This document shows, one piece after another, positions 14,498 to 23,526 of a DNA stretch of 31,140 nucleotides. A program made the translations under genes and the position numbers. The stretch comes from UBA2185 sp964564625 (GTDB lineage: Bacteria > Desulfobacterota > Syntrophia > Syntrophales > UBA2185), in contig CAZMBE010000033.1 of assembly GCA_964564625.1 (NCBI GenBank), positions 1 through 31,140 on the forward strand, in the 5' to 3' direction. The notes beneath the pieces were generated by a model. It was not told the DNA's origin. It worked only from the letters and a program-made list of their open reading frames with translations, and did no database searches. How positions within the stretch are numbered: position 1 is the stretch's first letter; the number at the start of each line of letters is the position of its first letter.

Positions 14498-14950
14498 TCA
14501 TTTCGAAGCAGAAAACTTCAGCCAGTTCTCATCAGCCTTTTTAATATTACCCGGGATGTCCCTGCTCCATCTTTCATGTGCTGCTTTGTTGCAATTAAGA
14601 TAAAGTTTGCCGTTCACTATCTTCCAATATTCCGGATCAGTTGCCGCTTTCCTCGCTTCCGTCATTGCCCAGGCACAATATCCATCATACTGTGGGGTAT
14701 ATTTTCCCGGGTTATTCACGAACAGATCTTTGTTTTCGTTATTCGTGAAATACCAAACCATGCCCTTCCACTGGAGCGTATAGCGTTCTTCACCTTTTAC
14801 CGGTTTTCCTTCCGTAAAATACGCAACAGAATCATATCCCTTTATTGCGACAGTTTTTGAGAGCGATTCTCCCGCAGTAATATTGTTGAATCCCGTTATG
14901 AATAAAAATATTATTGAGAAATATATCAAAGTTCTTGCCAATGGTTTCAT
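14498..14950 (-). CDS. Exported YHS-domain protein
   Basis: This 150-residue protein has a Sec signal (MKPLARTLIYFSIIFLFITG, cleavage near residue 26) and a YHS domain over about residues 33-125. Diagnostic parts are VAIKGYDSVAYFTEGKPVKG, WYFTNNENKDLFVNNPGKY, YDGYCAWAM and YWKIVNGKLYLNCNKAA. YHS proteins of this exported type are common in proteobacteria and are thought to bind metal, possibly copper, or to sense it; the specific role is unproven. AAGGAGG lies 8 nt before the ATG, and an AT-rich promoter region with a perfect dyad is immediately upstream. It has no operon partner. Confidence 0.85.
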   Translation of the reverse strand: MKPLARTLIYFSIIFLFITGFNNITAGESLSKTVAIKGYDSVAYFTEGKPVKGEERYTLQWKGMVWYFTNNENKDLFVNNPGKYTPQYDGYCAWAMTEARKAATDPEYWKIVNGKLYLNCNKAAHERWSRDIPGNIKKADENWLKFSASK

Positions 14951-15256
14951 ATTTAGTTCCTCCTTGCATAGTATATATCAAATTGCTCATAATTAACAGT
15001 TCAACTGTGTTCGCCCCCCAATCGGATTGAAAGGTAACCTTAATTTTGACCGGATTTATAAGGGACAGCCGCTAATTAAAAGACTGTTGAATTAATTGGT
15101 GGCGGTCCCCATTTTCCAATAAATATCCCTTCTGTCCACAAGGTTTTTTTGATATAGTGAAAACAATAATCAATAATCACTACTATTCTCCATCCACGCA
15201 CCATGCAAAGTGAGAGAGACAATAAATCATGCCGATACCCGGGGAATGATGTTTTC
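14951..15256. other. Divergent intergenic region between the YHS and glutamate dehydrogenase genes
   Basis: No gene is supported. It contains the dyad at 14996-15008 on the YHS side and AT-rich sequence with TTGATA-like boxes around 15150-15190 on the dehydrogenase side. No confident promoter can be called. Confidence 0.5.
14996..15008. promoter_or_regulatory. Perfect dyad ACAGTT-C-AACTGT upstream of the YHS gene
   Basis: A 13-bp palindrome with 6-bp arms sits 46 bp upstream of the YHS-protein start, beside AT-rich minus-strand promoter-like sequence. Its size and position suit a dimeric repressor operator. No regulator gene is adjacent, so this is a candidate only. Confidence 0.4.
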
Positions 15257-16504
15257 ATGATAACGACAAATCCATTCACCATTGCCCAAAGGCAACTGGA
15301 TCAATGCGCGAGGATTTTAAATCTGGATCCTGGCGTACATGCCGTATTGCGCGTGCCCATGCGGGAACTTCATGTATCGCTCCCTGTCCGCATGGATGAT
15401 GGTTCAATAAAAGTATTCACCGCATTCAGAGTTCAGTATAACGATGCGAAAGGCCCCACCAAGGGAGGCATACGGTTTCATCCCCAGGAATCTATCGATA
15501 ATGTTCGAGCCCATGCAGCCTGGATGACATGGAAGTGTGCGCTCCTTGATCTGCCGCTCGGAGGTGGAAAGGGTGGTGTTGTGTGCAATCCCAATGAACT
15601 GACCCAGGGCGAGCTGGAGCGCCTGAGCAGGACATACGTGGACAGGGTGTGGCAGATCATCGGCCCGGAGAAAGATGTTCCCGCTCCCGACGTCTATACA
15701 AACCCGCAAATCATGGCCTGGATGGTCGATGAGTATTCAAAACTCTGCGGACAGAATCAGTTCGGTGTTATAACAGGCAAACCGACCAGCCTCGGCGGTT
15801 CCGAAGGGCGCAGAGACGCGGCGGCACGGGGCGGTCTGTGCGCGATTCGTGAAGCAGCCAAAGAACGCGGCATCGATCTTTCCCGTGCAACAGTCGCGGT
15901 TCAGGGATTCGGCAATGTAGGATGCCATGCGGCAAGGCTCGCCACATCAGTCCTCGGCTGCAAAGTGATCGCGGTGAGCGACTCGAAAGGGGGAATCTAT
16001 CGCAAGGATGGCTTGGATCCTGGTGCGGCAGCGGGCCATAAGAAGAGAACGTCCTCCGTGGTTCATTTGCCCGGCACAAAACCGATCTCCAACGAAGAAA
16101 TCTTGGAAATCGATGTTGACATTCTCATCCCCGCGGCTGTGGAAAATGTCATAACGAAACGAAACGCCCCGCGAATCAAAGCGAAGATTATTGCCGAACT
16201 GGCCAGCGGGCCAACCGCCATTGATGCCGATGAGATTCTCAACAAGAACGGCGTCCACGTGATACCGGACTTTCTGGGCAACGCCGGAGGTGTTACCGTA
16301 TCATACTTCGAAATGGTACAGAACGCCTATATGTACTATTGGGAAATGGAAGACGTGCACAAACGTCTTGACAAAAAAATGACGACGGCGTACCACTCAG
16401 TGCTCAACGCCTCCAGGAAGTACAATATTAATATGAGGCAGGCCGCCTACGTTGTTGCCGTCGAGCGCGTCGTGGAAGCCATGAAGCTTCGCGGCTGGGT
16501 ATAA
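15257..16504 (+). CDS. gdhA: Glutamate dehydrogenase (Glu/Leu/Phe/Val dehydrogenase family)
   Basis: This 415-residue enzyme interconverts glutamate and 2-oxoglutarate plus ammonia using NAD(P). Substrate-site lysines are Lys69 in GPTKGGIRFHP, Lys93 in MTWKCAL and Lys105 in GGGKGGV. The catalytic Asp145 is in VPAPDVYT, followed by MAWMVDEYSK. The dinucleotide-binding domain starts with AVQGFGNVG (217-222), and Asp242 in AVSDSKGG at the second strand end favours NAD over NADP. The C-terminal region IPDFLGNAGGVTVSYFEMVQN is typical of hexameric bacterial and archaeal GDH. The ATG at 15257 matches family length; a GTG/ATG-type extension to 15203 looks non-coding. The M16 protease gene follows 25 bp later, likely on the same transcript. 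Confidence 0.95.
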   Translation: MITTNPFTIAQRQLDQCARILNLDPGVHAVLRVPMRELHVSLPVRMDDGSIKVFTAFRVQYNDAKGPTKGGIRFHPQESIDNVRAHAAWMTWKCALLDLPLGGGKGGVVCNPNELTQGELERLSRTYVDRVWQIIGPEKDVPAPDVYTNPQIMAWMVDEYSKLCGQNQFGVITGKPTSLGGSEGRRDAAARGGLCAIREAAKERGIDLSRATVAVQGFGNVGCHAARLATSVLGCKVIAVSDSKGGIYRKDGLDPGAAAGHKKRTSSVVHLPGTKPISNEEILEIDVDILIPAAVENVITKRNAPRIKAKIIAELASGPTAIDADEILNKNGVHVIPDFLGNAGGVTVSYFEMVQNAYMYYWEMEDVHKRLDKKMTTAYHSVLNASRKYNINMRQAAYVVAVERVVEAMKLRGWV

Positions 16505-16529
16505 TACACTCTGATTCGGAAGTGATACA

Positions 16530-19505
16530 ATGAAAAAATCCACACGCTGCCCGGCACCCACACTTGCCATGGGGGCTCCACTTCACGGTTTTCGCGTCCT
16601 CCGTGTTGAGCAAATCCCGGAAATAAGAATAACCGCGTATGAAGCGGAACATGAAAAAACCGGCGCGAAGGTCCTCCACCTGCACTGTGACGACCGTGAA
16701 AATCTCTACTCAATCGGATTTCGTACACCGCCCACGGATTCCACCGGGGTGCCTCACATTCTGGAACACTCAGTGCTCGCCGGCTCCCAACAATATCCAC
16801 TCAAGGACGTTTTCAATGAACTGATCCGGGGAACTCTCCAGACCTTCATCAACGCGTTCACCTACCCGGACAAAACTATTTATCCCGTAGCGAGTCAGGT
16901 ACGGGCTGATTACTTCAACCTGGCGCGTGTGTATACCGACCTGGTACTCAACCCAAGGCTCTTGAAAGAAACCTTCTCTCAGGAAGGCCACCACCTCGAG
17001 TTTGTAAATCCGGATGATACCTCAAGCGACCTTACGATCTCCGGAATCGTCTATAATGAAATGAAGGGTGCCTATTCCTCCCCCGACGCACTCATGTATA
17101 AAGTTATCCAGGAAAACCTGTACCCGGACACTCCATACACATTTGATTCAGGAGGAAATCCGGAGGAGATACCGCTGCTCACGTACGAACAGTTCAAGGC
17201 ATTTCATCACACCTACTATTCACCGACGAACGCGCGCTTTTTCCTTTACGGTAATATACCGATAACAGATCATCTGGCGTTCCTGGCGGAAATGCTGGCT
17301 GGTTTAGATCGTGTAGAGATCGATTCAACCATTAAAAGTCAGGCACGATGGCAAAAACCATGTTCCATCAACGGCACCTATCCTATAGGGAAAGAGGATA
17401 ATCCCGCGGGGAAAACTGTCGTCAATGCCGCCTGGATGATGGCGGAAAATACCGATTATGAAACGGCCATCCTCCTTCAGATCACATCAGGTATGCTCGT
17501 GGGAAGCGCTGCCGGTCCTCTCCGCAAGGCCCTCATCGATTCGGGGTTTGGTGAAGATCTTTCTCCCATTACCGGAGTGGAGCGTGATCTGAAGCAGATC
17601 GCATTCGCCGTAGGATTGCGGGGCACAGATCCTGATAAAGCCGGGGCCATCGAAGCATTGATCATGGATACATTACGGAAACTCGCAATATCCGGCTTTG
17701 ACCGGGAACTGATCGAGGGTACTCTTCACCAGATCGAATTCCACGGCAAGGAGATTATCCGCAGCACCTATCCGTACGGGATTGTACTCATGGGCAGGGC
17801 ATACCACACCTGGCTTTACGACGGTGACCCCCTTGAAGGTTTGAATTTCCCCCGCATCATTGAAGACATCCGGAAGAAGTGGCAGGATGATCCACATCTT
17901 TTTCAGAAAATCGTGCAGACATGGTTTCTGAATAATCCCCACCGCCTGCTTTCCGTCATGGAGCCAAGCAAGACGTACCAGTCAGAACAAGACGCGGCAT
18001 TGAAAGAAAAGATGAAGCGGCTCAAGGAATCGCTCTCCCGCGACGATCTTGATGCCATCCGGCAAAATGCTTCTGCCCTGAAAAAGTTCCAGGCTGAGCC
18101 GGATCCGCCGGGGGCTTCGGAAAAACTGCCGAAACTCAGCATCAGAGATATCTCCCGTACAATAGAAAAAATCCCCACGGAAAAGACATCAATCGAAAAT
18201 GTCCCCGCCATGGTGCATGAAACATTTACCAATGGCATTGCGTACCTCGATCTTGCATTTGACATATCCGACGTACCGGAAGAACTTCATCCATACCTCC
18301 CGCTCCTCGGAAAGCTGGTCATCAACATGGGCGCGGCAGGCTTGGACTACGAAGAAATGGCCAAGCGTATCGTGTTGAAGACGGGGGGAATCAGCTATCA
18401 CCTGTCGGCAGGCCTGGCAGTAGACGGACGGCAGAGCTGGCAGAAGATGATCTTTCGCATCAAGGCCCTCTATCGAAATATCGGGGACGCCGTGAACATC
18501 ATTGCGGACATTCTGACGGCGGCCGATATGTCGGATGAATCCAGGATGCGCGAACTTATCGCGGAAAGGAAAAATAACCTCCACGCGTCCATTATTCCGT
18601 CCGGCCACGCTTTTGCGCGGAGATCCGCCGGTTCGGCGCTCTCCGTTCCGGCATACAGGGATGAACAGTGGCACGGCAGGACACAGCTTAAATTTGTCAA
18701 CCATGTCGTTGATCAGTTTAATGCGACAAAAGATGATCTACGCGTAAAACTTTCTTCCCTGCAAGACACAGCTTTCCGAAAAGACAGGTTGTGCATCAAT
18801 GTCACCGCCGACCCCGAAGGCATCGCCCTTCTTTCCGAAGGTGTTGCCGATTTGGTGAGACGCTTATCAGCGAATGGCGGCATGGGAAATCCGAGTATCC
18901 CCGCTTTCTCTCCCGTCAACACCGGGATTTCCATACCCGCCCAGGTCTCGTACGTGGCGAAAGTTCTCTCCGCTCCGGCCTACGCTGACCCCCTTTCGGC
19001 CTGCCTGTTCATGATGGCCAGACAATTGTCAAGCGGATATCTGTACAAACATATCAGGGTCCAGGGGGGAGCCTACGGGGGTATGTCACAATATGATCCG
19101 ATGAGCGGCACCTTTGCCCTGCTCTCCTACAGGGACCCCAACATTGTGAACACCCTGCAGGTGTATCGTGACGCAATGGATTATATATCCAGAAACAAAA
19201 CTTCACGGGAAGAACTTGAGAAAACCATCATAGGAACCATAGGTTCCCTTGACAAACCCATGGATCCTTCGAGCCGCGGATACATCGCCATGATTCGCGC
19301 CTTTACCGGCCTTTCGGACGATGACCGTCTGAAATTCCGGAACAGTATCCTCGATATGACACCGGAGCAACTGCAGGACGCCGCATCCCGCTACTTCGCT
19401 GCGGCTATCGATTCCGCAGTGGTTGCCGTATATTCCTCATACGACAATCTGCAAAAAGCGAATGATGTCTTAGGCCAGACACTTACGATAGAAGCGCTGA
19501 CCTGA
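16530..19505 (+). CDS. M16C metalloprotease (presequence protease / PreP-like)
   Basis: This 991-residue protein matches the four-domain pitrilysin-like M16C family, usually about 970-1000 residues. The inverted zinc motif HILEH gives His76 and His80 as ligands with Glu79 catalytic, and the distal ligand is Glu177 in IVYNEMKGAYSSP. FINAFTYPDKTIYPVAS and YYSPTNARFFLYGN are strongly family-specific. A long coiled linker lies at about 480-545. The C-terminal half retains the peptide-binding segment RVQGGAYGGM and SYRDPN. No signal peptide is present, so it is probably a cytoplasmic oligopeptidase clearing peptides up to about 70 residues. The ATG at 16530 has a weak site (GGAAGTG). It is 25 bp downstream of the glutamate dehydrogenase; a peptide-to-amino-acid catabolic pairing is plausible but inferred. 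Confidence 0.93.
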   Translation: MKKSTRCPAPTLAMGAPLHGFRVLRVEQIPEIRITAYEAEHEKTGAKVLHLHCDDRENLYSIGFRTPPTDSTGVPHILEHSVLAGSQQYPLKDVFNELIRGTLQTFINAFTYPDKTIYPVASQVRADYFNLARVYTDLVLNPRLLKETFSQEGHHLEFVNPDDTSSDLTISGIVYNEMKGAYSSPDALMYKVIQENLYPDTPYTFDSGGNPEEIPLLTYEQFKAFHHTYYSPTNARFFLYGNIPITDHLAFLAEMLAGLDRVEIDSTIKSQARWQKPCSINGTYPIGKEDNPAGKTVVNAAWMMAENTDYETAILLQITSGMLVGSAAGPLRKALIDSGFGEDLSPITGVERDLKQIAFAVGLRGTDPDKAGAIEALIMDTLRKLAISGFDRELIEGTLHQIEFHGKEIIRSTYPYGIVLMGRAYHTWLYDGDPLEGLNFPRIIEDIRKKWQDDPHLFQKIVQTWFLNNPHRLLSVMEPSKTYQSEQDAALKEKMKRLKESLSRDDLDAIRQNASALKKFQAEPDPPGASEKLPKLSIRDISRTIEKIPTEKTSIENVPAMVHETFTNGIAYLDLAFDISDVPEELHPYLPLLGKLVINMGAAGLDYEEMAKRIVLKTGGISYHLSAGLAVDGRQSWQKMIFRIKALYRNIGDAVNIIADILTAADMSDESRMRELIAERKNNLHASIIPSGHAFARRSAGSALSVPAYRDEQWHGRTQLKFVNHVVDQFNATKDDLRVKLSSLQDTAFRKDRLCINVTADPEGIALLSEGVADLVRRLSANGGMGNPSIPAFSPVNTGISIPAQVSYVAKVLSAPAYADPLSACLFMMARQLSSGYLYKHIRVQGGAYGGMSQYDPMSGTFALLSYRDPNIVNTLQVYRDAMDYISRNKTSREELEKTIIGTIGSLDKPMDPSSRGYIAMIRAFTGLSDDDRLKFRNSILDMTPEQLQDAASRYFAAAIDSAVVAVYSSYDNLQKANDVLGQTLTIEALT

Positions 19506-19711
19506 TATGCATCACCTGTCGCATTGCGCGGTCATTTTTCCCACTTTTTCTTTGACATAATGTATCTTTTTGTTTACCTTCACTGGCATGGGATGTCCCC
19601 TCCGGCGTTCATAGTATCCATACAACCAGCGGGATTTTATGCCCCTCGAGCGACTCCCTTGCAATATGAGCCACGCATAGTCTCTATCAACTAACATAAG
19701 GGCGCGAGTAT

Positions 19712-21625
19712 ATGCAAGTTTTGAAAGTACTTCTTGTAGTTATCGCTTTGTGTGTTGTTTCCTGCGCTACAGGTCCGGATTTAAAAAGCATTACATCAGA
19801 CGATGTGAAAGCGTATTTGAGAGAAACACCCAGGGCGGAAGAATATCCCAATGCAGGGGCTGATCTTTTGCTTTCTTATGGATACGTGGAATATTTTACC
19901 GACGGCACCAGCGTGAACAGGCATTTACGAAGATATAAAATCTTCAGTGAGAGGGGAAACCGCTATACATCTGTGTCAATTCCCTACCGGCAGGGGTACC
20001 AGGAGGCGAAAGTACTCTTTGCCAACACCATAAAACCTGACGGGCGGGTTGTTCCTCTCAATGTAAAAGACATGCATGATTCTTCACAATATGCGAGTTT
20101 TGAGTTTTATACAGATATCAAACAAAGAAGGTTTACCATGCCGGCAGTGGAAAACGGCTGTGTAATTGAATACGCGTATGAAGTAAGAAATCTGAAGCCA
20201 CTCATCCCTTTCGATTTTTTCACCACATTTTTCTGTCAAACCTTCATACCCATGGAAGAAGACATCATAGAAGTAGTGTTACCAGCAAATATCGAGCTCA
20301 AATACAAGAAATTCAACACGACCATCGATCCACTTATCACCCATAGTGGCAATAAGAAAAAGTACGTTTTTACCAGCACCAAGCAAAAGGAAATAATACC
20401 TGAACCCCGCATGCCTCATATAACAGACAGGGATACATTCCCTCAATTTACCATGTGGACTCTGGATAGCTGGAAAACCATCTCCCATTGGTACATATCA
20501 ATGGTAAAAGACCAAATGCAAGTTGATGGAGATTTGGAAACATTCACGAAACAATTAGTGAAAGATAAAAATACCGACGAAGAAAAAATCAAGGCAATTT
20601 TTAATTTTGTTTCACAGAAAATCAGATATGTGGCAGTTCTGCTCGGTCCTTACACCCACAAACCTCATGCCGCTCGAGAGATTTTTAAAAAGAGATATGG
20701 AGACTGCAAGGACAAGACAACACTCCTCCTTACCATGCTTACCATCGCCGGCGTCAAAGGCTTTCCGGCGCTGGTTCCCGCACACGGTGAATCTTTTGAT
20801 GAATCAATGCCGTCTCTTCAAGTTTTTAATCATGTAATTGCCGTGGTCCCGTCAGGCAATAGATACTATTGGCTCGACGCCACCAATGAGGCGGCCGCTT
20901 TCGACTCTGTACCCTTTGCCCGTCCAATGAACATTCTTGTTATTCATTACGATGGCAGTTACCGCTTTATGAAAACACCGCAGACGGACGACAAGAAAGA
21001 TTTTACAAATCTTGAATTAAAAAGCACCATCAACCGTGAAGGAGATGCCGATGTGGATTTAACGCTGACCTTTTCCGGAAAAGCCGCCGAGGCATCGAGA
21101 TATTTCCATAAATATCTGTCCCCGGAGCAGAGGAAAAAACTGTTTGAAAGACGAGGCGTAGAAGTCAAAGAGCTTACTTTTGGCAGCTTTACGGACACAG
21201 AAGTTCCTCTTGTAATAAAACTTAAAGGAATTTACAAAAACCTGGCCCAAAGATTAGACGAAAAGACAATGGCCCTTACAAATACAGTGCGTGTCGATTC
21301 ATACCGCGATATCACATCGGCACAAGAGCGAAAATACCCGATCAGCTTCAGGACCTCATTCTACAACATGGAAAAATACGTGTTCACATTTCCTGCTGGT
21401 TTCGTGATTAAGAATTTACCGCCCCCATTTATTTCAGAAAAACCCTTTAAAAAAAGAATTGAAAATTACAGTTTCCATGATTCGACTTTTGAGATTTCTA
21501 TTTATACCAAGGCCTTTGAGCACAAAATTAATTTGGAAAATCTTGATGATTTCAAAAAACACGCCGCCGAGCTGCAGAAACACGAATCATCTTTAAAAAA
21601 CATTTTGTTTGAGAAAAAGGAATAA
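19712..21625 (+). CDS. DUF3857/transglutaminase-like lipoprotein
   Basis: This 637-residue protein starts with a lipoprotein signal ending VVSC (Cys18). A DUF3857 domain covers about 55-230 (HLRRYKIFSERGNRYTSVSI, IKPDGRVVPL, VIEYAYEV). A transglutaminase-like domain at about 285-395 has the full triad: Cys332 in RYGDCKDKTTLL, His374 in FNHVIAVV and Asp389 in YYWLDATN. A C-terminal beta-rich DUF2569/DUF3858-like region follows to 637. Proteins of this layout are periplasmic, widespread in Bacteroidetes and delta-proteobacteria, and are presumed peptidases or cross-linking enzymes without a proven substrate. The ATG at 19712 is preceded only by a weak site. The frame leads directly into the MFS-PlsC gene 26 bp later. 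Confidence 0.9.
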   Translation: MQVLKVLLVVIALCVVSCATGPDLKSITSDDVKAYLRETPRAEEYPNAGADLLLSYGYVEYFTDGTSVNRHLRRYKIFSERGNRYTSVSIPYRQGYQEAKVLFANTIKPDGRVVPLNVKDMHDSSQYASFEFYTDIKQRRFTMPAVENGCVIEYAYEVRNLKPLIPFDFFTTFFCQTFIPMEEDIIEVVLPANIELKYKKFNTTIDPLITHSGNKKKYVFTSTKQKEIIPEPRMPHITDRDTFPQFTMWTLDSWKTISHWYISMVKDQMQVDGDLETFTKQLVKDKNTDEEKIKAIFNFVSQKIRYVAVLLGPYTHKPHAAREIFKKRYGDCKDKTTLLLTMLTIAGVKGFPALVPAHGESFDESMPSLQVFNHVIAVVPSGNRYYWLDATNEAAAFDSVPFARPMNILVIHYDGSYRFMKTPQTDDKKDFTNLELKSTINREGDADVDLTLTFSGKAAEASRYFHKYLSPEQRKKLFERRGVEVKELTFGSFTDTEVPLVIKLKGIYKNLAQRLDEKTMALTNTVRVDSYRDITSAQERKYPISFRTSFYNMEKYVFTFPAGFVIKNLPPPFISEKPFKKRIENYSFHDSTFEISIYTKAFEHKINLENLDDFKKHAAELQKHESSLKNILFEKKE

Positions 21626-21651
21626 TCGCATCACTCGTCAGGACATTGATA

Positions 21652-23526
21652 GTGAGCCTACACACATTCAGAGCACGGGGATTCTGGCCTTTTTTCTATA
21701 CCCAGTTTTGCGGCGCATTCAACGACAATGTATTTAAAAACGCCATCGGGATTCTAATTGCCTACAAGGCTTATTCCATCGGCGGCATATCACCTGAGCA
21801 GATGGTGTCACTTTCCGGCGGTATATTTATCCTGCCGTTTTTTCTCTTCTCCGCAATTGCGGGCCAGATAGCGGACAAGTTTTCCAAAGACCTGATCATC
21901 CGTATCGTAAAAGCCCTTGAGATCGTAATTATGATCCTGGGAATGATGGGCTTCATCTATGAAAACCTCATTCTGCTTTTGGTTACGCTCTTTTTCATGG
22001 GACTCCAGTCAACGTTCTTCGGTCCCGTGAAATACAGCATCCTGCCGCATCTCCTTCAAAGTGATGAACTTATTACGGGCAACGCCTACGTGGAAACGGG
22101 AACCTTCATTGCCATCCTCCTGGGCTCCATTCTGGGAGTGCAGCTCATCTCCATGGACGGCGGCACATGGGTAACAGGGATCGCAGTGATCGCCATCGCC
22201 GTGTTAGGATTTCTCGTCTGCCTTGCAATCCGTAATGTTGCGCCGGCCATACCGGAGCTTAAAATCAATTTGAACCCCATAACCACGAGCATCGAGATTC
22301 TGGGCATTACGAGAAAAGTGGAAAGCATTTTCAATTCCATACTGGGAATCTCCTGGTTCTGGTTTATCGGAATTGCCATGCTTTCGATCATCCCCGTCTA
22401 CTGCAAGGACTTTCTCCACGCAAAGGAATCGGTGGTCACGCTGTTCCTCGCGCTCTTTTCCATTGGCATTGGCGTCGGCTCCATACTCTGCGAGCGGCTG
22501 AGCTTCAAGAGAACAGAACTGGGGCTCGTCCCGATCGGTTCTTTCGGGCTTTCTTTGTTCACCTTTGATCTTTTTATAGCGGGGCAGCCATCATTGACCG
22601 CATCCGGTGGCCTTATGACGGTGGCGGATTTTCTCAATACAGATTACGGAAGAAGGATATCTCTCGATGTCTTCCTGCTTGCCGTGTCCGGCGGCTTCTT
22701 CACCGTACCGCTTTACACCTTCATCCAGCAGAAATCACGCAGGGAGACACGATCCCGCGTCATCGCCGGAAACAATATTACAAACTCCTTCTTTATGGTA
22801 GTTTCCTCTCTTTTTCTCGCCGCCCTGTATCATTATAACCTCACATACCCCCAGATATTCCTCGTTTTTTCCATAATGAACATCATTGTGGCGGTCTATA
22901 TCTACACGCTGATTCCCGAGTTTTTGTTGCGCTTCCTGGCCTGGAGTGTTACCAATATATTCTACCGTCTCAAAGTGAGCGGACGTGAGAATCTGCCCCT
23001 TGAAGGTCCCTTCGTGATCGCCTGCAACCATGTGACCTTCATCGACGGTTTTGTCATCGCGAGCGGTTGCCCGAGACCCGCCCGGTTCGTAATGTACTAT
23101 AAATATTTCGATATGCCATTTATGAACCGTATATTTAAGGACAGCAAGGTTATTCCCATCGCCAGCGCCCACGAAGATAGTGAAGTAATGAACTCAGCGT
23201 TCGATAAAATTGCCGCAGAGCTTGAAAGCGGCGAGGTCGTGTGTATTTTCCCCGAGGGAAAGCTGACTCGCGACGGCAAAATGCACGAGTTCCGGCCGGG
23301 CATAGAAAAAATTGTTCACCGGACACCCGTCCCGGTGGTGCCTGCCTGTCTGAACGGCCTCTGGGGCAGCTACTTCAGCAAGAAGGAGAGCGGTAATGAG
23401 CGAAGGCCTTTCAAAAGAAAGTGGAGTCGCATTTCCCTCGAATTCGGAAAGCCGATACCCCCGGAAGAGGTGTCCGCGGAAAAGCTTTTCGAGGTCATAC
23501 AAAAAATGAAAGTGGATGAGACGTGA
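21652..23526 (+). CDS. LplT-like MFS transporter fused to a PlsC-type acyltransferase
   Basis: This 624-residue protein has an N-terminal MFS domain of about 12 membrane helices (1-430) beginning FFYTQFCGAFNDNVFKNAIG, the signature of the LplT lysophospholipid transporter group. A PlsC domain follows at about 440-610 with NHVTFIDG (catalytic His and Asp near 460 and 465), FPEGKLTRDGKM near 533 and VVPACLNGLWGS. Such fusions import or flip lysophospholipids and reacylate them at the inner membrane. Related Aas-type fusions often carry a third acyl-ACP synthetase domain, which is absent here. TTG at 21646 is possible, but GTG at 21652 lies 8 nt after AGGA and is preferred. Its stop directly abuts the next ATG. 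Confidence 0.9.
   Translation: MSLHTFRARGFWPFFYTQFCGAFNDNVFKNAIGILIAYKAYSIGGISPEQMVSLSGGIFILPFFLFSAIAGQIADKFSKDLIIRIVKALEIVIMILGMMGFIYENLILLLVTLFFMGLQSTFFGPVKYSILPHLLQSDELITGNAYVETGTFIAILLGSILGVQLISMDGGTWVTGIAVIAIAVLGFLVCLAIRNVAPAIPELKINLNPITTSIEILGITRKVESIFNSILGISWFWFIGIAMLSIIPVYCKDFLHAKESVVTLFLALFSIGIGVGSILCERLSFKRTELGLVPIGSFGLSLFTFDLFIAGQPSLTASGGLMTVADFLNTDYGRRISLDVFLLAVSGGFFTVPLYTFIQQKSRRETRSRVIAGNNITNSFFMVVSSLFLAALYHYNLTYPQIFLVFSIMNIIVAVYIYTLIPEFLLRFLAWSVTNIFYRLKVSGRENLPLEGPFVIACNHVTFIDGFVIASGCPRPARFVMYYKYFDMPFMNRIFKDSKVIPIASAHEDSEVMNSAFDKIAAELESGEVVCIFPEGKLTRDGKMHEFRPGIEKIVHRTPVPVVPACLNGLWGSYFSKKESGNERRPFKRKWSRISLEFGKPIPPEEVSAEKLFEVIQKMKVDET

Noticed and set aside
19552..19580. TTGACA with a 17-bp spacer to TACCTT upstream of the transglutaminase gene
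   Set aside because: The -35 is perfect, but the -10 is too poor and it is 130 bp from the start codon.
19512..19697. Minus-strand 61-codon frame between the M16 and transglutaminase genes
   Set aside because: Basic, low-complexity product without a ribosome-binding site or recognised family; more likely intergenic DNA.
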